A stretch of 64,000 bases of DNA, from the NCBI RefSeq assembly GCF_004127445.1, contig NZ_QEXM01000012.1, positions 186,001-250,000 of the forward strand. Direction: 5' to 3'. The translations under genes were made by a program, and so were the position numbers. The notes beneath the pieces were generated by a model. That model did not search any database and had not been told where the DNA came from. It was given only the letters and a program-made list of their open reading frames with translations. Source of the stretch: Streptomyces alfalfae (GTDB lineage Bacteria > Actinomycetota > Actinomycetes > Streptomycetales > Streptomycetaceae). Of this stretch, positions 44,669 to 53,458 are shown piece after piece. How positions within the stretch are numbered: position 1 is the first letter of the stretch; every line of letters starts with the position of its first letter.

Positions 44669-45388
44669 CTACGGCCCGACGCTCTCCGATGACGGGCCCT
44701 GGTCGTGAAAGGCGGTGGTCGACTCGAGCGGGGCCCGTTCGGTCTTGACCTGGTTCACCGGCGACGACGCGTCGGCGTACCCGAAGGAGATGCCGACGAG
44801 CAGCCTGCCTCCGGTGACGCCGAGTTCGGCACGGACGGTGTCGGCGTAGAAACTCAGCAGCCCCTGGGGGCAACTGTCCACGCCGTACGCCGTCATGGCC
44901 AGGAGGAGCGTCTGCATGTAGGCACCGACATCCGCAGCCAGGCGCGCTTCGCCGTCGCCCTGGACGAAGAGGAAGGCGGCGTGGGGCGCGCCGTAGAACC
45001 GCAGGCTCTCCGCGTCATAGGCGGCACGCGCCGTGTGATCACCGGATCCGATACCCAGCGCACCGTACAGTTCGGCGCCGAATGCCGATCGGCGTTCCTG
45101 GTGAACCGGCGCGTACATCGTTTCGGAGTATGGATAGTCCACCGAAGTGCGCCGCTCGGCGTGAGCTGACAGCAGAGCATCGGCCAGGCGCTCACGTGCG
45201 GCGCCGCTCACCACCTCCACCTGCCACGGTTGGGCGTTGGAATTGGACGGCGCGGCGCCGGCCAGCGAGAAGATGTCGCGCATCGTGTCCTCGGGGACGG
45301 GGTCCGGACGGAACGCGCGGGTCGCGCGGCGACCGCGTATCAGCTTCTCCGCGCAACTGCTCAGCTCGGTGGTGACAAACCTGGTCAT
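44669..45388 (-). CDS. Nitroreductase-family FMN oxidoreductase
   Basis: The 239-residue enzyme carries FMN-binding patches of the nitroreductase fold: RGRRATRAF with a PSNSNAQPW loop near residue 20-55, and a C-terminal GISFGYAD region with the R/K-rich tail. It would reduce nitroaromatics, quinones or enones with NAD(P)H. It is divergent from a tetR gene and its promoter is flanked by two 13-bp inverted repeat arms (45428-45476), so it is inducible through that TetR protein. Confidence 0.92.
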   Translation of the reverse strand: MTRFVTTELSSCAEKLIRGRRATRAFRPDPVPEDTMRDIFSLAGAAPSNSNAQPWQVEVVSGAARERLADALLSAHAERRTSVDYPYSETMYAPVHQERRSAFGAELYGALGIGSGDHTARAAYDAESLRFYGAPHAAFLFVQGDGEARLAADVGAYMQTLLLAMTAYGVDSCPQGLLSFYADTVRAELGVTGGRLLVGISFGYADASSPVNQVKTERAPLESTTAFHDQGPSSESVGP

Positions 45389-45427
45389 CGAGGCTCCTCA
45401 AGGGCGGAAGGGTCGTGGTAAACGGTT

Positions 45428-45493
45428 GCGTTTACTTGCGAGCACTGTAGCGCGATGCGGCGACGCAAGTAAACGCCGACGTATACTTACGCC
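45428..45493. promoter_or_regulatory. TetR operator and divergent promoters
   Basis: GCGTTTACTTGCG (45428-45440) and its exact complement (45464-45476) bracket the nitroreductase promoter: on the minus strand TTTACT (-35), 18 nt, TACAGT (-10). A third, related half-site, GTATACTTACGC, follows at 45481-45492 and contains a -10 TATACT (45482-45487) 6 nt before the tetR ATG, so the tetR transcript is probably leaderless. Confidence 0.78.
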
Positions 45494-46108
45494 ATGAACA
45501 CGTCCGCCAGTACGACGACCACGACATCCGAGCGGCGCGGGCGCGGCGGCCGGGAGCGCGTCCTGGCCGCCGCCGCCCGGCTGTTCGCGACCCAGGGCAT
45601 CGGCGCGACCGGCATGGAGCAGGTCGCCGAGGCGGCGCCGGTGTCCAAGCGAACGCTCTACGCGCACTTCCGCACCAAGAACGACCTCGTCATCGCTCAC
45701 CTGCGGGAGCTCGTCCGGTCGGGGGCCACCCTGGAGGCTGCACTGACCCGTGCGGATGTCGCCCCCCGTGAGCGGATCCGCCGGCTGTTCGACCAGCCGG
45801 CGGCCGACACGGTTTTGGTGCGCGGGTGCCCGTTCATCGACGCCGCCGCGGAGTTCCCCGACCCGGAGAGCGCGGTGCATTCCTATGCCCGCGAGCAGAA
45901 GCTGCGCATGGTGCAGCTGATCGCCGCGGTGGTGACGGAGCTGGGCTGTCGCGAACCCCTGTCACTCGCCGAGCAACTGGCCACCCTCGCGGATGGAGCG
46001 GCCAGCCGCGCCATGGTGCTGAACGAGGCGGACTACGGTCGCCACGCATGGGCGGCGGCGGAGGTCCTGCTCGACCGGGCCCTGCCGGGAGGTAGGGAGC
46101 AGGGCTGA
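45494..46108 (+). CDS. TetR-family regulator of the nitroreductase
   Basis: The 204-residue protein has a TetR HTH at residues 15-65 (RERVLAAAARLFATQGIGATGMEQVAEAAPVSKRTLYAHF) and a C-terminal domain with a Cys pair region (VLVRGCPFIDAAAEFPD) of the type seen in AcrR/YcdC-like repressors of nitroreductases and SDRs. Divergent placement and symmetric operators make it the repressor of the nitroreductase and of itself. Confidence 0.92.
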   Translation: MNTSASTTTTTSERRGRGGRERVLAAAARLFATQGIGATGMEQVAEAAPVSKRTLYAHFRTKNDLVIAHLRELVRSGATLEAALTRADVAPRERIRRLFDQPAADTVLVRGCPFIDAAAEFPDPESAVHSYAREQKLRMVQLIAAVVTELGCREPLSLAEQLATLADGAASRAMVLNEADYGRHAWAAAEVLLDRALPGGREQG

Positions 46109-46834
46109 CGAGGCGGAGTGCTGGCGCACTTCTCTGAGTACTCCGGCAAGTAGCGGCAAGCGTGCACCACTTGGCAGTCAGCACGGGGGTTACGACTGGT
46201 TGGCCGTGGGCGATATGGGACGTCTCTGCGGGACTTTCATGCCCCCGACCATGGATGAGATCACCCAGGCTCCGGGGCGGAAGTTCGACGCCGAGGAGGG
46301 GGGCTTCCCATGCGAGCAATCGCGGTCCGACCAGAAGCTCGTTCAGCGAGGCGCTGAAAGGTTCCGGCGCGTCGAGCGAATCGGGACCTTGCCAACTGGT
46401 TCTTCCGGGGCCGGCACAACCACTTCGAAGGCCACGCCTGGACTGACCCATGAAGGCGGTGGCAGGGATGGAACGTTCGGAAGCGCCTGGCCTCATGAGC
46501 AGCCGTTCTCGTTGCGCACGCTCACACCCGTTCGCACTGCGAACGAAATCGAACGGTGCGGGGCATGTGGAAGTTGACCGCAGCTCTTCACAGGTCTTTC
46601 ACGCCAGGTCCACACCATCGAAAAAGTCGCACTTGTAGGTCTTGCGTCCATGTTGGGGCGTTGTTTTGTGCGGAGTTGCCCCTGTCTTCGGAATGGCGCA
46701 TACCGGCAGGCATCCCCCTGCCCATCAGGGGCACCTGTGTTCCCACCCCCACGCACCACCCTCCCCCCACTCCTGCCCGAGCCATTCCAGCCCGGCCCAC
46801 GAGCGGCCGGCGCCCACTGCCAGGAGTCCCTACG
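46109..46834. other. Intergenic region with degraded sequence
   Basis: About 725 bases without a gene I can support. Third-position GC is weak in all frames and GC content is lower than in flanking genes, as in decayed sequence. No terminal repeats or IS ends are evident. Confidence 0.4.
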
Positions 46835-47095
46835 GTGACCACCCCCAGAGCCGACGCCCTCGCCCGCCACGCCGGCCGCCTGCTGTGCCACCACCTCGCC
46901 CTCGCCATGACCCTCACCGCAGCCTTGACCGCACATCCCGCGGAGACCTGGCGCCCGGCCCTGTACTTGCTGTGGGCCGCGCTCCCCCTGACCGCCACCG
47001 CGTGGACCCTGGCCCGCGCCCACCAGAAACGCCTCCAGCGGTGCGAGCGCAGCCGGCACACCAGCCACCCCAACGACTGGACACCGGCCGCCTGA
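46835..47095 (+). CDS. Small two-helix membrane protein
   Basis: The 86-residue protein starts at GTG 46835, 8 nt after AGGAG. Two hydrophobic segments (about 20-36, HHLALAMTLTAALTA, and 41-60, PALYLLWAALPLTATAW) are followed by a basic, Cys/His-containing tail (QKRLQRCERSRHTSH). Function unknown. Its codon use fits Streptomyces. Confidence 0.6.
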   Translation: MTTPRADALARHAGRLLCHHLALAMTLTAALTAHPAETWRPALYLLWAALPLTATAWTLARAHQKRLQRCERSRHTSHPNDWTPAA

Positions 47096-47378
47096 CACCG
47101 AGCGCTCCAGGCACCTCGAAGAGCACCTCCACCGGCAAGCGCATGAAGGGCCAGCGGGGGGGGCGGCGCGCGCATGGACAGGCAGTCTTACCCGAACACC
47201 TCGCCGCCCCGCGCCAGGCGCCGGCCCTGCCCACCCCGCCACACTGCCCGTGCGCCGCACCCGATCAGCACGCGAAGCGAGACGAACCGTATTGCCGCTC
47301 TCGCGATGATGACCTACGCTCACGGAACCGAGACGGATCGTTCCGTTCAAGTGAGAGCAAGAGTGAGAGTGAGGCAAC

Positions 47379-48200
47379 GTGACGGACGCACGGGTCTGGC
47401 TGATCACGGGGGCATCCCGGGGCCTGGGCAAGGCTTTCACCGAAGCCGCTCTGGCCGGGGGTGACCGCGTGGTCGCTGCCGCCCGCAATGTCGAACCCCT
47501 CACGGACCTGGCCGGTGACCATCCCGGGCAGTTGATGCCGCTGCCTTTGGACGTCACTGACCGCCGCGGGGTGTTCGACGCGGTGGAGCGGGCGGCGGGC
47601 GCGTTCGGCGGGCTGGACATCGTCGTCAACAACGCCGGCGCGATGCTCTACGGCATGGTGGAGGAAGCCACGGAAGAGCAGATCCGGGCGCACATGGATG
47701 TGAACTTCTACGGCGCCGTGTGGGTGGCCCAGGCGGTCCTTCCCCACCTGCGGGCCCGGGGTGGCGGGCGGCTCCTCCAGGTCACCTCGATGGGCAGCGG
47801 CGGTGGTATGGCCACCGTCGGCTACTACGGGGCGAGCAAGGCCGCACTGGACTCGGTCAGCGAGGCGCTGGCGATGGAGGTCGAAGGGTTCGGCATCAAG
47901 GTCACCATCGTGCAGATGGGCGGCTACAACACCGGCCTGTTCACCGCCGGCACCACCAACACCCGGCCCATGGAGCCGTATCAGCCTCTGCGTGAGCAGA
48001 TGGAGGCGATGTGGGGCGATGCCGTCGCCCCGGAGCCGGAGACCGCTGCCCCGGTCATCATGGAGCTGGCCTCACTGCCGGACCCGCCCCGACGGCTGAT
48101 CGTCGGCAGCCAGTCCTTCGACCACGTCCTGGAAATGGACCGGGCCCAAGCGGATCTGTACCGGTCCTGGGAGCACCTCAGCCGTATCGCTCCCGGCTGA
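47379..48200 (+). CDS. Short-chain dehydrogenase (classical SDR)
   Basis: The 273-residue SDR has TGASRGLGKA (cofactor), NNAG (structural), catalytic Ser in QVTSMG and YYGASK YxxxK, all intact. The Arg/Asn pair after strand 2 (AARNVE) suggests NADP. GTG start at 47379 with a purine-rich leader GAGAGTGAGG. Stand-alone in this direction; it converges on a tetR gene. Confidence 0.92.
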   Translation: MTDARVWLITGASRGLGKAFTEAALAGGDRVVAAARNVEPLTDLAGDHPGQLMPLPLDVTDRRGVFDAVERAAGAFGGLDIVVNNAGAMLYGMVEEATEEQIRAHMDVNFYGAVWVAQAVLPHLRARGGGRLLQVTSMGSGGGMATVGYYGASKAALDSVSEALAMEVEGFGIKVTIVQMGGYNTGLFTAGTTNTRPMEPYQPLREQMEAMWGDAVAPEPETAAPVIMELASLPDPPRRLIVGSQSFDHVLEMDRAQADLYRSWEHLSRIAPG

Positions 48201-48422
48201 CCGGCACAGACCCGGGCTCGCCCACCCTCGCCCGGCGTGTGTCCGCATGCTCGCCTTGGTCCCGGACTTGCGGGCACACGCCCGGCAGTGATGCTCGACG
48301 AAGCAGGGATCGGCGTTGCCACCCTTGGAGCGGCCATCCCTGCACAACTGCTCACTGGCGCAGCCTGCCCGGGCGAGACCCAAAACCCCACTCGGCTCAT
48401 CGGGATGCGACGTTCCGAGAAT

Positions 48423-49022
48423 TCATCGAGGGCCGAGGACGCTTCCCGGCTGACCCATGCCGCGCAGCAATGTGTCGACCACGAGGGTCGCCAGTTCATC
48501 GACATCGTCGGCGTCGTCCGAGCGATTCTGGGCGGCCTCGTGAATGAGGGCGTAATAGACGCGGCGGGCCCACGCCAGGTCAGTGCCAGGGCGTAGCACG
48601 CCGGCGTCCAGCGCGCGCTGGAACAGGCGGTGGCACTGATCGAGCACATCGGCATGGGCTCGTGCCACCTCGGGATCCTGCGGTGCGGTCCTGCTCATGG
48701 CGAACCCCCACCCGATCTTGACCCGGAGGACGTTGGCCGTCGCTTGATAGAGGGCGACCAGTGGTGGAGCGCTGTCGGGGTGGGCGCTCGTCACGGCTTC
48801 GTGGAATTGCCGCGTGGCCCACGCTGTCAGCGCGTCCACCAGGGCCTCGCGGCTGGTGAACCGGCGGTGCACGGTCGTCCGGGCGACGCCCGCCGCCTCC
48901 GCGATCTGCTCCATCGTGGCCGCCGGATTGGCGCTGAGGACACGCTCGGCAGCTTCCAGGATTGCCCTCACGGTCCGCTCCGCGTCCGCGCGCAGCGGCC
49001 GCTGCTGACTCTTCCGATCCAC
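48423..49022 (-). CDS. TetR-family regulator
   Basis: The 199-residue regulator has its HTH at residues 10-60 (AILEAAERVLSANPAATMEQIAEAAGVARTTVHRRF). GTG 49022 is chosen because GGAGAGGGG precedes it. Divergent from the SDR at 49154, with a perfect 18-bp palindrome in the gap, so it most likely represses that SDR and itself. Confidence 0.9.
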   Translation of the reverse strand: MDRKSQQRPLRADAERTVRAILEAAERVLSANPAATMEQIAEAAGVARTTVHRRFTSREALVDALTAWATRQFHEAVTSAHPDSAPPLVALYQATANVLRVKIGWGFAMSRTAPQDPEVARAHADVLDQCHRLFQRALDAGVLRPGTDLAWARRVYYALIHEAAQNRSDDADDVDELATLVVDTLLRGMGQPGSVLGPR

Positions 49023-49083
49023 GAGGCCCCCTCTCCCTGACTCCCCGACAAGAGTACGACATAGTTGCCACTCCCCCACTACT

Positions 49084-49112
49084 TGCAACATCGATGTTGC
49101 ACGTTCTAGGTT
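49084..49112 (+). promoter_or_regulatory. Palindromic TetR operator in SDR promoter
   Basis: TGCAACATCGATGTTGCA (49084-49101) is a perfect 18-bp palindrome. TTGCAA at 49083-49088 is a plausible -35 with TAGGTT (49107-49112) as the -10 after 18 nt, so a bound repressor would occlude the promoter of the SDR. Confidence 0.78.
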
Positions 49113-49153
49113 GGATGCATCGACGAAGACTCACCTCTGGACAGGAGTGCTCC

Positions 49154-49942
49154 ATGGACCTGCAACTGACCGACAAGGCCGCTCTCGTGACCGGCGCGAG
49201 CCGGGGGATCGGGTTGGCCATCGTCTCCGCGCTGGTGAACGAGGGCATGCGGGTGGTGGCCGCGGCGCGGACGATCACACCGGAGCTCAAGGCCACCGGT
49301 GCGATCGGCGTGTCCGTGGACCTCTCCACGGCCGACGGCCCGGCCCGGCTCGTCTCCCGGGCCGAAGCCGAGCTCGGCGGGCTGGATCTCCTGGTCAACA
49401 ACGTCGGCGGCGGCGACGCCGGGAAGGGCCAGACGGGCGGTTTCCTCACCTTCACCGACGAGCAGTGGCATGACGCGTTCGACCTGAACTTCCTCGCCTC
49501 GGTCCGCACTACCCGTGCAGCGCTGCCTCACCTCACCGGCAGCGGCGGCGCCATCGTCAACATCTCCTCCAACGGAGCCAGGACCCCGCATGCGGGCCCT
49601 ATCACCTACACCACCGCCAAGGCCGCCCTGACCGCGTTCGGCAAGGCGCTGGCCGAGGAGTTCGGCCCCCGGGGCGTGCGTGTCAACACCGTCTCGCCGG
49701 GCCCCGTCCGTACGGACATGTGGGAAAGCCCCGACGGCTACGGAGCCGAGCTGGCCGAGTCGATGGGCCTGGAACAGAAAGAGCTCCTGGCCAATCTCCC
49801 GACCGCCATGGGCATGGTCACCGGCAGGCTCGTCCGCCCCGCCGAGGTCGCCGCCCTCGTCGCCTACCTCGCCTCTCCCCTCGCCGGCAGCATCACCGGG
49901 GCGGACCACATCATCGACGGAGGCGCGACAAAGACCGTGTGA
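49154..49942 (+). CDS. Short-chain dehydrogenase (FabG-like SDR)
   Basis: The 262-residue SDR has TGASRGIGLA, NNVGGG, catalytic Ser in NISSNG, YTTAK (YxxxK) and the C-terminal DGGATKTV end of FabG-like dehydrogenases. ATG 49154 follows ACAGGAG. Controlled by the divergent TetR through the palindrome at 49084. Substrate unknown; such TetR-SDR pairs typically answer toxic carbonyls. Confidence 0.93.
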   Translation: MDLQLTDKAALVTGASRGIGLAIVSALVNEGMRVVAAARTITPELKATGAIGVSVDLSTADGPARLVSRAEAELGGLDLLVNNVGGGDAGKGQTGGFLTFTDEQWHDAFDLNFLASVRTTRAALPHLTGSGGAIVNISSNGARTPHAGPITYTTAKAALTAFGKALAEEFGPRGVRVNTVSPGPVRTDMWESPDGYGAELAESMGLEQKELLANLPTAMGMVTGRLVRPAEVAALVAYLASPLAGSITGADHIIDGGATKTV

Positions 49943-50101
49943 CCCCGGGCGCGGTGCTTCCCCGAGCCCTCATGCGCCCCGGTCCAACCCACCCGGACTG
50001 GCATTGGCGCCAACACTCGCCCGGTGACGGGCTGCCTGCTGGCCCGTTGTCTCTGGCTTCACCACGCATCCGCGCAGAGCCATATCGCGACGCCGCTGGA
50101 A

Positions 50102-50303
50102 AGCAGGGGGGTCGGTCCAGGCGCGAGACCGACACCACGGCGGTTGCTCGTCTGACGGAGGTCTACGACGCGAAGCGGGCTGCTCCCGGTCGGGTGAGTC
50201 GGGCGGTGCGGGTGGCGAAGCACGGGGCGATGCCGCTTCGGCAGTACGCGGCGGACTGGTGGGAGAGCCGGCGGCATCTGGAGGGCCCCTCGCTGCCGGT
50301 CAC
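50102..50303 (+). pseudogene. Tyrosine recombinase (integrase) N-terminal remnant
   Basis: One frame reads RRETDTTAVARLTEVYDAK, then RVSRAVRVAKHGAMPLRQYAADWWESRRH, which resembles the start and SAM-like core-binding domain of actinobacterial phage/ICE integrases. No start codon is properly placed, and sense ends near 50303. The catalytic domain is absent. Confidence 0.4.
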
Positions 50304-50559
50304 TCAAATTCTTCCGGGGTCTGAAGGCGGTCGCCCGGGGGCACCGTCGCGCTTCCAGGCAACCTGTCTCGATGATTACCCTCCGTTGTCCACAAAGCGC
50401 ATCACGCCAACGTCCGGCCGCCAAGTGGACCCGACGGCTCCGGGGCCAGGAGCGATTCCAAGGAGGCGACGTCTCCGGTCCTGGCGGCCGTGACGAAGAC
50501 CTTCAGCAGTTGTCGGTGCTCCGCCCCGTCCGCGGTCTCCCGCTGCTCGTCCGCGAGCC

Positions 50560-50824
50560 CGCCACATGACCCTCGCCATGGCCGCCCACGCCTGCCTCAC
50601 CGTCTTGCGGGCCCGCCGGCTGGACACGGAGAAAGCAGAAACGGATCCTCCCAGCTCATCCAGCTGAGCCTCGCCGAGATACGACGACTGATCACCCGAC
50701 TCACCGGCCGCCGCCCCACCCCCACCGACCACATCCTGCACTGGTCGACATGGCGCCGAAGACGCCAACACCAAGCCCGCACCAGTCACTACAAACGACG
50801 CGGACACAGCCCCTGGAAACCCCA
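50560..50824 (+). mobile_element. IS701-like transposase 3' remnant, frameshifted
   Basis: Peptide in one frame (MTLAMAAHACLTVLRARRLD, about 50567-50640) continues after a frame change as LIQLSLAEIRRLITRLTGRR and HILHWSTWRRRRQHQARTSHY (about 50656-50800). That is the C-terminal signature I know from IS701-type transposases of Streptomyces (LxxPEIRRLL, HxxxWSxWRRxHQA). The 5' part and inverted repeats are not visible. Stretch 49943-50981 otherwise holds no gene. Confidence 0.55.
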
Positions 50825-50981
50825 CACGCAAAACAAGCACCGTTTCAGTACTAAGTACTCCGCCATGACCGGCGAACCACCCTCGTCCAACCCAAACGCC
50901 GAGCAGTTCAGGACCGTTCGCCTGGAATCGGATTCCGCAGGCCATCGAGCCCCTTGAGCGCAGGCGCGGGCGCGGGCGGGG

Positions 50982-51257
50982 CTACCGGCGGGGCTGCCGT
51001 CGACTCCGACGGTCGTGTTCGTGCTGCCAGGCTATGAGAAGGATGTGCGGATCGGCGCCGCAGGCTCGGGCGTAGCGGTGGGTGAAGCCGCGGCTGGGGA
51101 AGCAGCGTCCGTTGAGGACGTCGTAGACGTGAGTGATGTCGGCTCCAGTGCTGTGGGCGAGGTGATTGCTGGTGACTCCTGCGTGATAGCGGACGTACTG
51201 CAACAGGCGGGCGAAGTGCGTCGCGTCGTCTGTGAGGCGTCGGTACGGGGGCAGCAT
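50982..51257 (-). CDS. Small HTH (XRE-like) regulator
   Basis: The 91-residue protein has one helix-turn-helix in residues 18-50 (LLQYVRYHAGVTSNHLAHSTGADITHVYDVLNG) and a basic C-terminus (HEHDRRSRRQPRR). ATG 51257 has a perfect AAGGAGG Shine-Dalgarno 4 nt upstream; longer frames are shadows. It directly follows the small gene at 51272, with which it forms a two-gene operon. Regulatory role inferred. Confidence 0.72.
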   Translation of the reverse strand: MLPPYRRLTDDATHFARLLQYVRYHAGVTSNHLAHSTGADITHVYDVLNGRCFPSRGFTHRYARACGADPHILLIAWQHEHDRRSRRQPRR

Positions 51258-51271
51258 GCGGCCTCCTTGTG

Positions 51272-51550
51272 TCATCGGTCGGCGCTCCGTCCGTGGAGCG
51301 CCGGCTGGGTGGCCGTCACGGTGTCGAGATGGGGGCACGGGCGAGCGGCGCTGTTCAGAAGCAGCAGGCAAGCTGTGAGCAGTACCGGTTGCCAGTGAGC
51401 GGGCTGTTGGGCGACCAGGAGCTGCCCTGCGGTGGCAACGGTGTTGCTCAGTGCGTCGTTGACGCACCAGGGGCATGGACGTGGCAGGCGAGGTGCGCGA
51501 AGGCGGGCGTGGCGTGGTATGCGGTGGCGCCGCCAAGGGGAGGGGGCCAT
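51272..51550 (-). CDS. Small Cys-containing membrane-associated protein
   Basis: The 92-residue protein has a very basic N-terminus (PWRRHRIPRHARLRAPRLPR), a CPWC motif near residue 31, and a hydrophobic helix (about 55-70, LLTACLLLLNSAARPCP). ATG 51550 has AGGAGA 6 nt upstream. It precedes the HTH gene by 14 bp. CPWC resembles a thioredoxin-like or zinc motif, but the fold cannot be assigned. Function unknown. Confidence 0.62.
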   Translation of the reverse strand: MAPSPWRRHRIPRHARLRAPRLPRPCPWCVNDALSNTVATAGQLLVAQQPAHWQPVLLTACLLLLNSAARPCPHLDTVTATQPALHGRSADR

Positions 51551-52100
51551 TTGCGTTCTCCTGTGCAGTGGGGCTCGCGCCTTGGGCCCCAGCCGGTGAC
51601 GGCGATCGGTGAGCTGGGGCCCTCGTGCTGACCGAGGTCTCGGTATCCGGACGAAGGTCAAAGTTAAGGCGAACTCTGCCCTCAGCAACGGTGGTTGGGG
51701 CGGCCCACCGTGAGCCTGATGGCCCGTTCACGGCCTCGGCATCGTGGTGATGAACGTGCGTGCGGAGGGTGGCGTTCGATTAGCCCGCGAGACAGCGCAC
51801 TGACTGGTGCGCTGCCAATACTGCTGCTGAGAGCCTCAAGCCACTCCGGTGATCGACCGGGGAGCGGCGACATGTGCGAATGGGCGACGCACGTACGTGA
51901 GGGCCACCGGACGCGGTCGGACTGTCGGATGAATTGCTCTGCTTGCCAAGCGCACTTGCATGTGGCGCCCATCAGTTGAGAACGAGACGTTGTGGCCGCC
52001 CTCGGCATAGATGTCCCTCGTATGGGCGATCCTGACAAGAGCCGACCAAAATGCAATTGCAGTCCGGCGATGGCGGTTGGACACCCAAGGAGGTCATCCG
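51551..52100. other. Low-GC intergenic region
   Basis: About 550 bases of clearly lower GC separate two regulator sets. Frames on both strands (for example 51836-52084 minus, 51695-51979 plus) are plausible only in parts and lack ribosome sites. The promoter of the DUF397 gene presumably lies at its right edge. Confidence 0.4.
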
Positions 52101-52409
52101 GTGAAGGACCCGGCAGAGACAGCACAGTCCGCTGCGGCGGAAGGCGTCGGCCACGCCTGGCGCAAGAGCTCCTACAGCCTTCCCGAAGGATCCTGTGTAG
52201 AGATCGCCCGCCCGGACGGAGACCAGGTGCTCTTCCGGGATTCCAAGGTCACTGACGGACCTGTGCTCCGGGTCCGCGCCGGAGCAGCCGAGTCGTTCAC
52301 GAGTGCGTTGTCGCGTGGCGGTCTCCAAGCCCAGAAGGCCGCTGAACAGGGAAGCCGTGTCCGCACGCACGAACCATGCCGGACACCGACCCTGCAGAAA
52401 CGGCCATGA
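52101..52409 (+). CDS. DUF397 protein with extended C-terminus
   Basis: The 102-residue protein contains the DUF397 core (WRKSSYSLPEGSCVEIARPDGD, then VLFRDSKVTDGPVLRV; residues 15-62). GTG 52101 lies 6 nt after AAGGAGG. Typical DUF397 proteins end soon after the W/F-x-SF segment; here about 35 further residues follow (QGSRVRTHEPCRTPTLQ), suggesting read-through after loss of the original stop. DUF397 proteins are small acidic partners of XRE/DUF5753 regulators (as with WhiJ), and such a regulator lies at 53451. Confidence 0.82.
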   Translation: MKDPAETAQSAAAEGVGHAWRKSSYSLPEGSCVEIARPDGDQVLFRDSKVTDGPVLRVRAGAAESFTSALSRGGLQAQKAAEQGSRVRTHEPCRTPTLQKRP

Positions 52410-52595
52410 CACTGGCGGAAGCGCTCCACGGAGCCGTCAGAATGCGGCCAGAAGCGGTTTATCGAGAAAGCGTTCCGCGGCTGGACAGCGGAAGTGACGA
52501 GTCAGTATGGATAGAGACACTGCAAGTGCATTCCGCCTGTGACGTGGGCGAACTTCGGCACGCAGCCAGGGGAAGCGGCGATGGGGGGAGTGTCC

Positions 52596-53417
52596 ATGCC
52601 CGAGCGTGGTGACAGTGACGACAACATCGACTTACGGCAGGACCAGGCGCACAGCGCCCGTATGTACGACTATTACCTGGGCGGCAAGACGAACTACGCG
52701 GTCGACCGGGACGCCGCCGAGCAGGTCATCAAGGCGTTTCCGGCCATAGGAACCGTCGCCCGGGTCAACAGGGCCTACATGCACCGCGCCATGCGCCACC
52801 TCGCCACAGCGGGTGTGCGACAGTTCATCGACGTCGGCACTGGCATCCCCACGGCGCCCAACCTCCATGACATCGTCCAGGAGGTGGCGTCTGAAGCCCG
52901 GGTCGTCTATGTCGACAACGACCCCATCGTGCTGGTGTACGCCGACGCGCTCCTGGGCGGAAGCCCCCAGGGCCGCACCGCCTACGTCCATGGCGACGCC
53001 ACTGCCCCCGGACGTCTCCTCGCCGCCGTCCGGGAGCAAAACGTCTTGAACCTGGACGAGCCGGTGGCTCTGAGCCTGCACGCGCTGCTGCACTTCGTCC
53101 CCGACCACCTCGAGCCCGGCCGGATCGTGGCCGAATTCATGGCTCAGCTACCCTCCGGCTCCTACCTCAGCCTCACCCACTGCACCGGTGACTTCGACCC
53201 CGAGGCATGGCAGAAGATCAGCGACACGTACAACGCACGTGGGACTCCGGCTCAGGTCCGCTCTCGGGATGAGGTCCTGCCCTTCTTCGACGGCCTCGAA
53301 CTCATCGACCCCGGAGTGGTCCTGGCCCACCAGTGGCGGCCCGAGGCCGGCAGTGGCCCCGCAGTCCTCACCGACCGGCTCGTCTCGCTCTATGCCGGAG
53401 TGGCACGCAAACCCTGA
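52596..53417 (+). CDS. SAM-dependent methyltransferase, PF04672 type
   Basis: The 273-residue protein of the actinobacterial S-adenosyl methyltransferase family (formerly DUF574) starts with SARMYDYYLGGKTNYAVDRDAA, the family signature. The SAM site is FIDVGTGIPTAPNLHDI and the acidic end of strand 2 VYVDNDPIVLV. ATG 52596 is preceded by GGGGGAG. These enzymes often accompany DUF397/XRE regulators, as here; the substrate is unknown. Confidence 0.9.
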   Translation: MPERGDSDDNIDLRQDQAHSARMYDYYLGGKTNYAVDRDAAEQVIKAFPAIGTVARVNRAYMHRAMRHLATAGVRQFIDVGTGIPTAPNLHDIVQEVASEARVVYVDNDPIVLVYADALLGGSPQGRTAYVHGDATAPGRLLAAVREQNVLNLDEPVALSLHALLHFVPDHLEPGRIVAEFMAQLPSGSYLSLTHCTGDFDPEAWQKISDTYNARGTPAQVRSRDEVLPFFDGLELIDPGVVLAHQWRPEAGSGPAVLTDRLVSLYAGVARKP

Positions 53418-53458
53418 CCGGTGAGCCCCCGCCCCGGACGGCCCGGGGGCTCACCGGT
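53417..53458. terminator. Bidirectional terminator hairpin
   Basis: A perfect 15-bp stem (ACCGGTGAGCCCCCG, 53417-53431, with its complement at 53444-53458) and a 12-nt loop separate the convergent methyltransferase and XRE genes and overlap the XRE stop codon. Confidence 0.88.

Noticed and set aside
46200..46577. 125-codon plus-strand frame in the 46 kb gap
   Set aside because: Weak third-position GC bias and no ribosome site; possible decayed sequence only.
51836..52084. 82-codon minus-strand frame with some normal-looking peptide
   Set aside because: No Shine-Dalgarno and no recognised domain; it extends antisense to the DUF397 leader. Left unannotated but worth a homology search.
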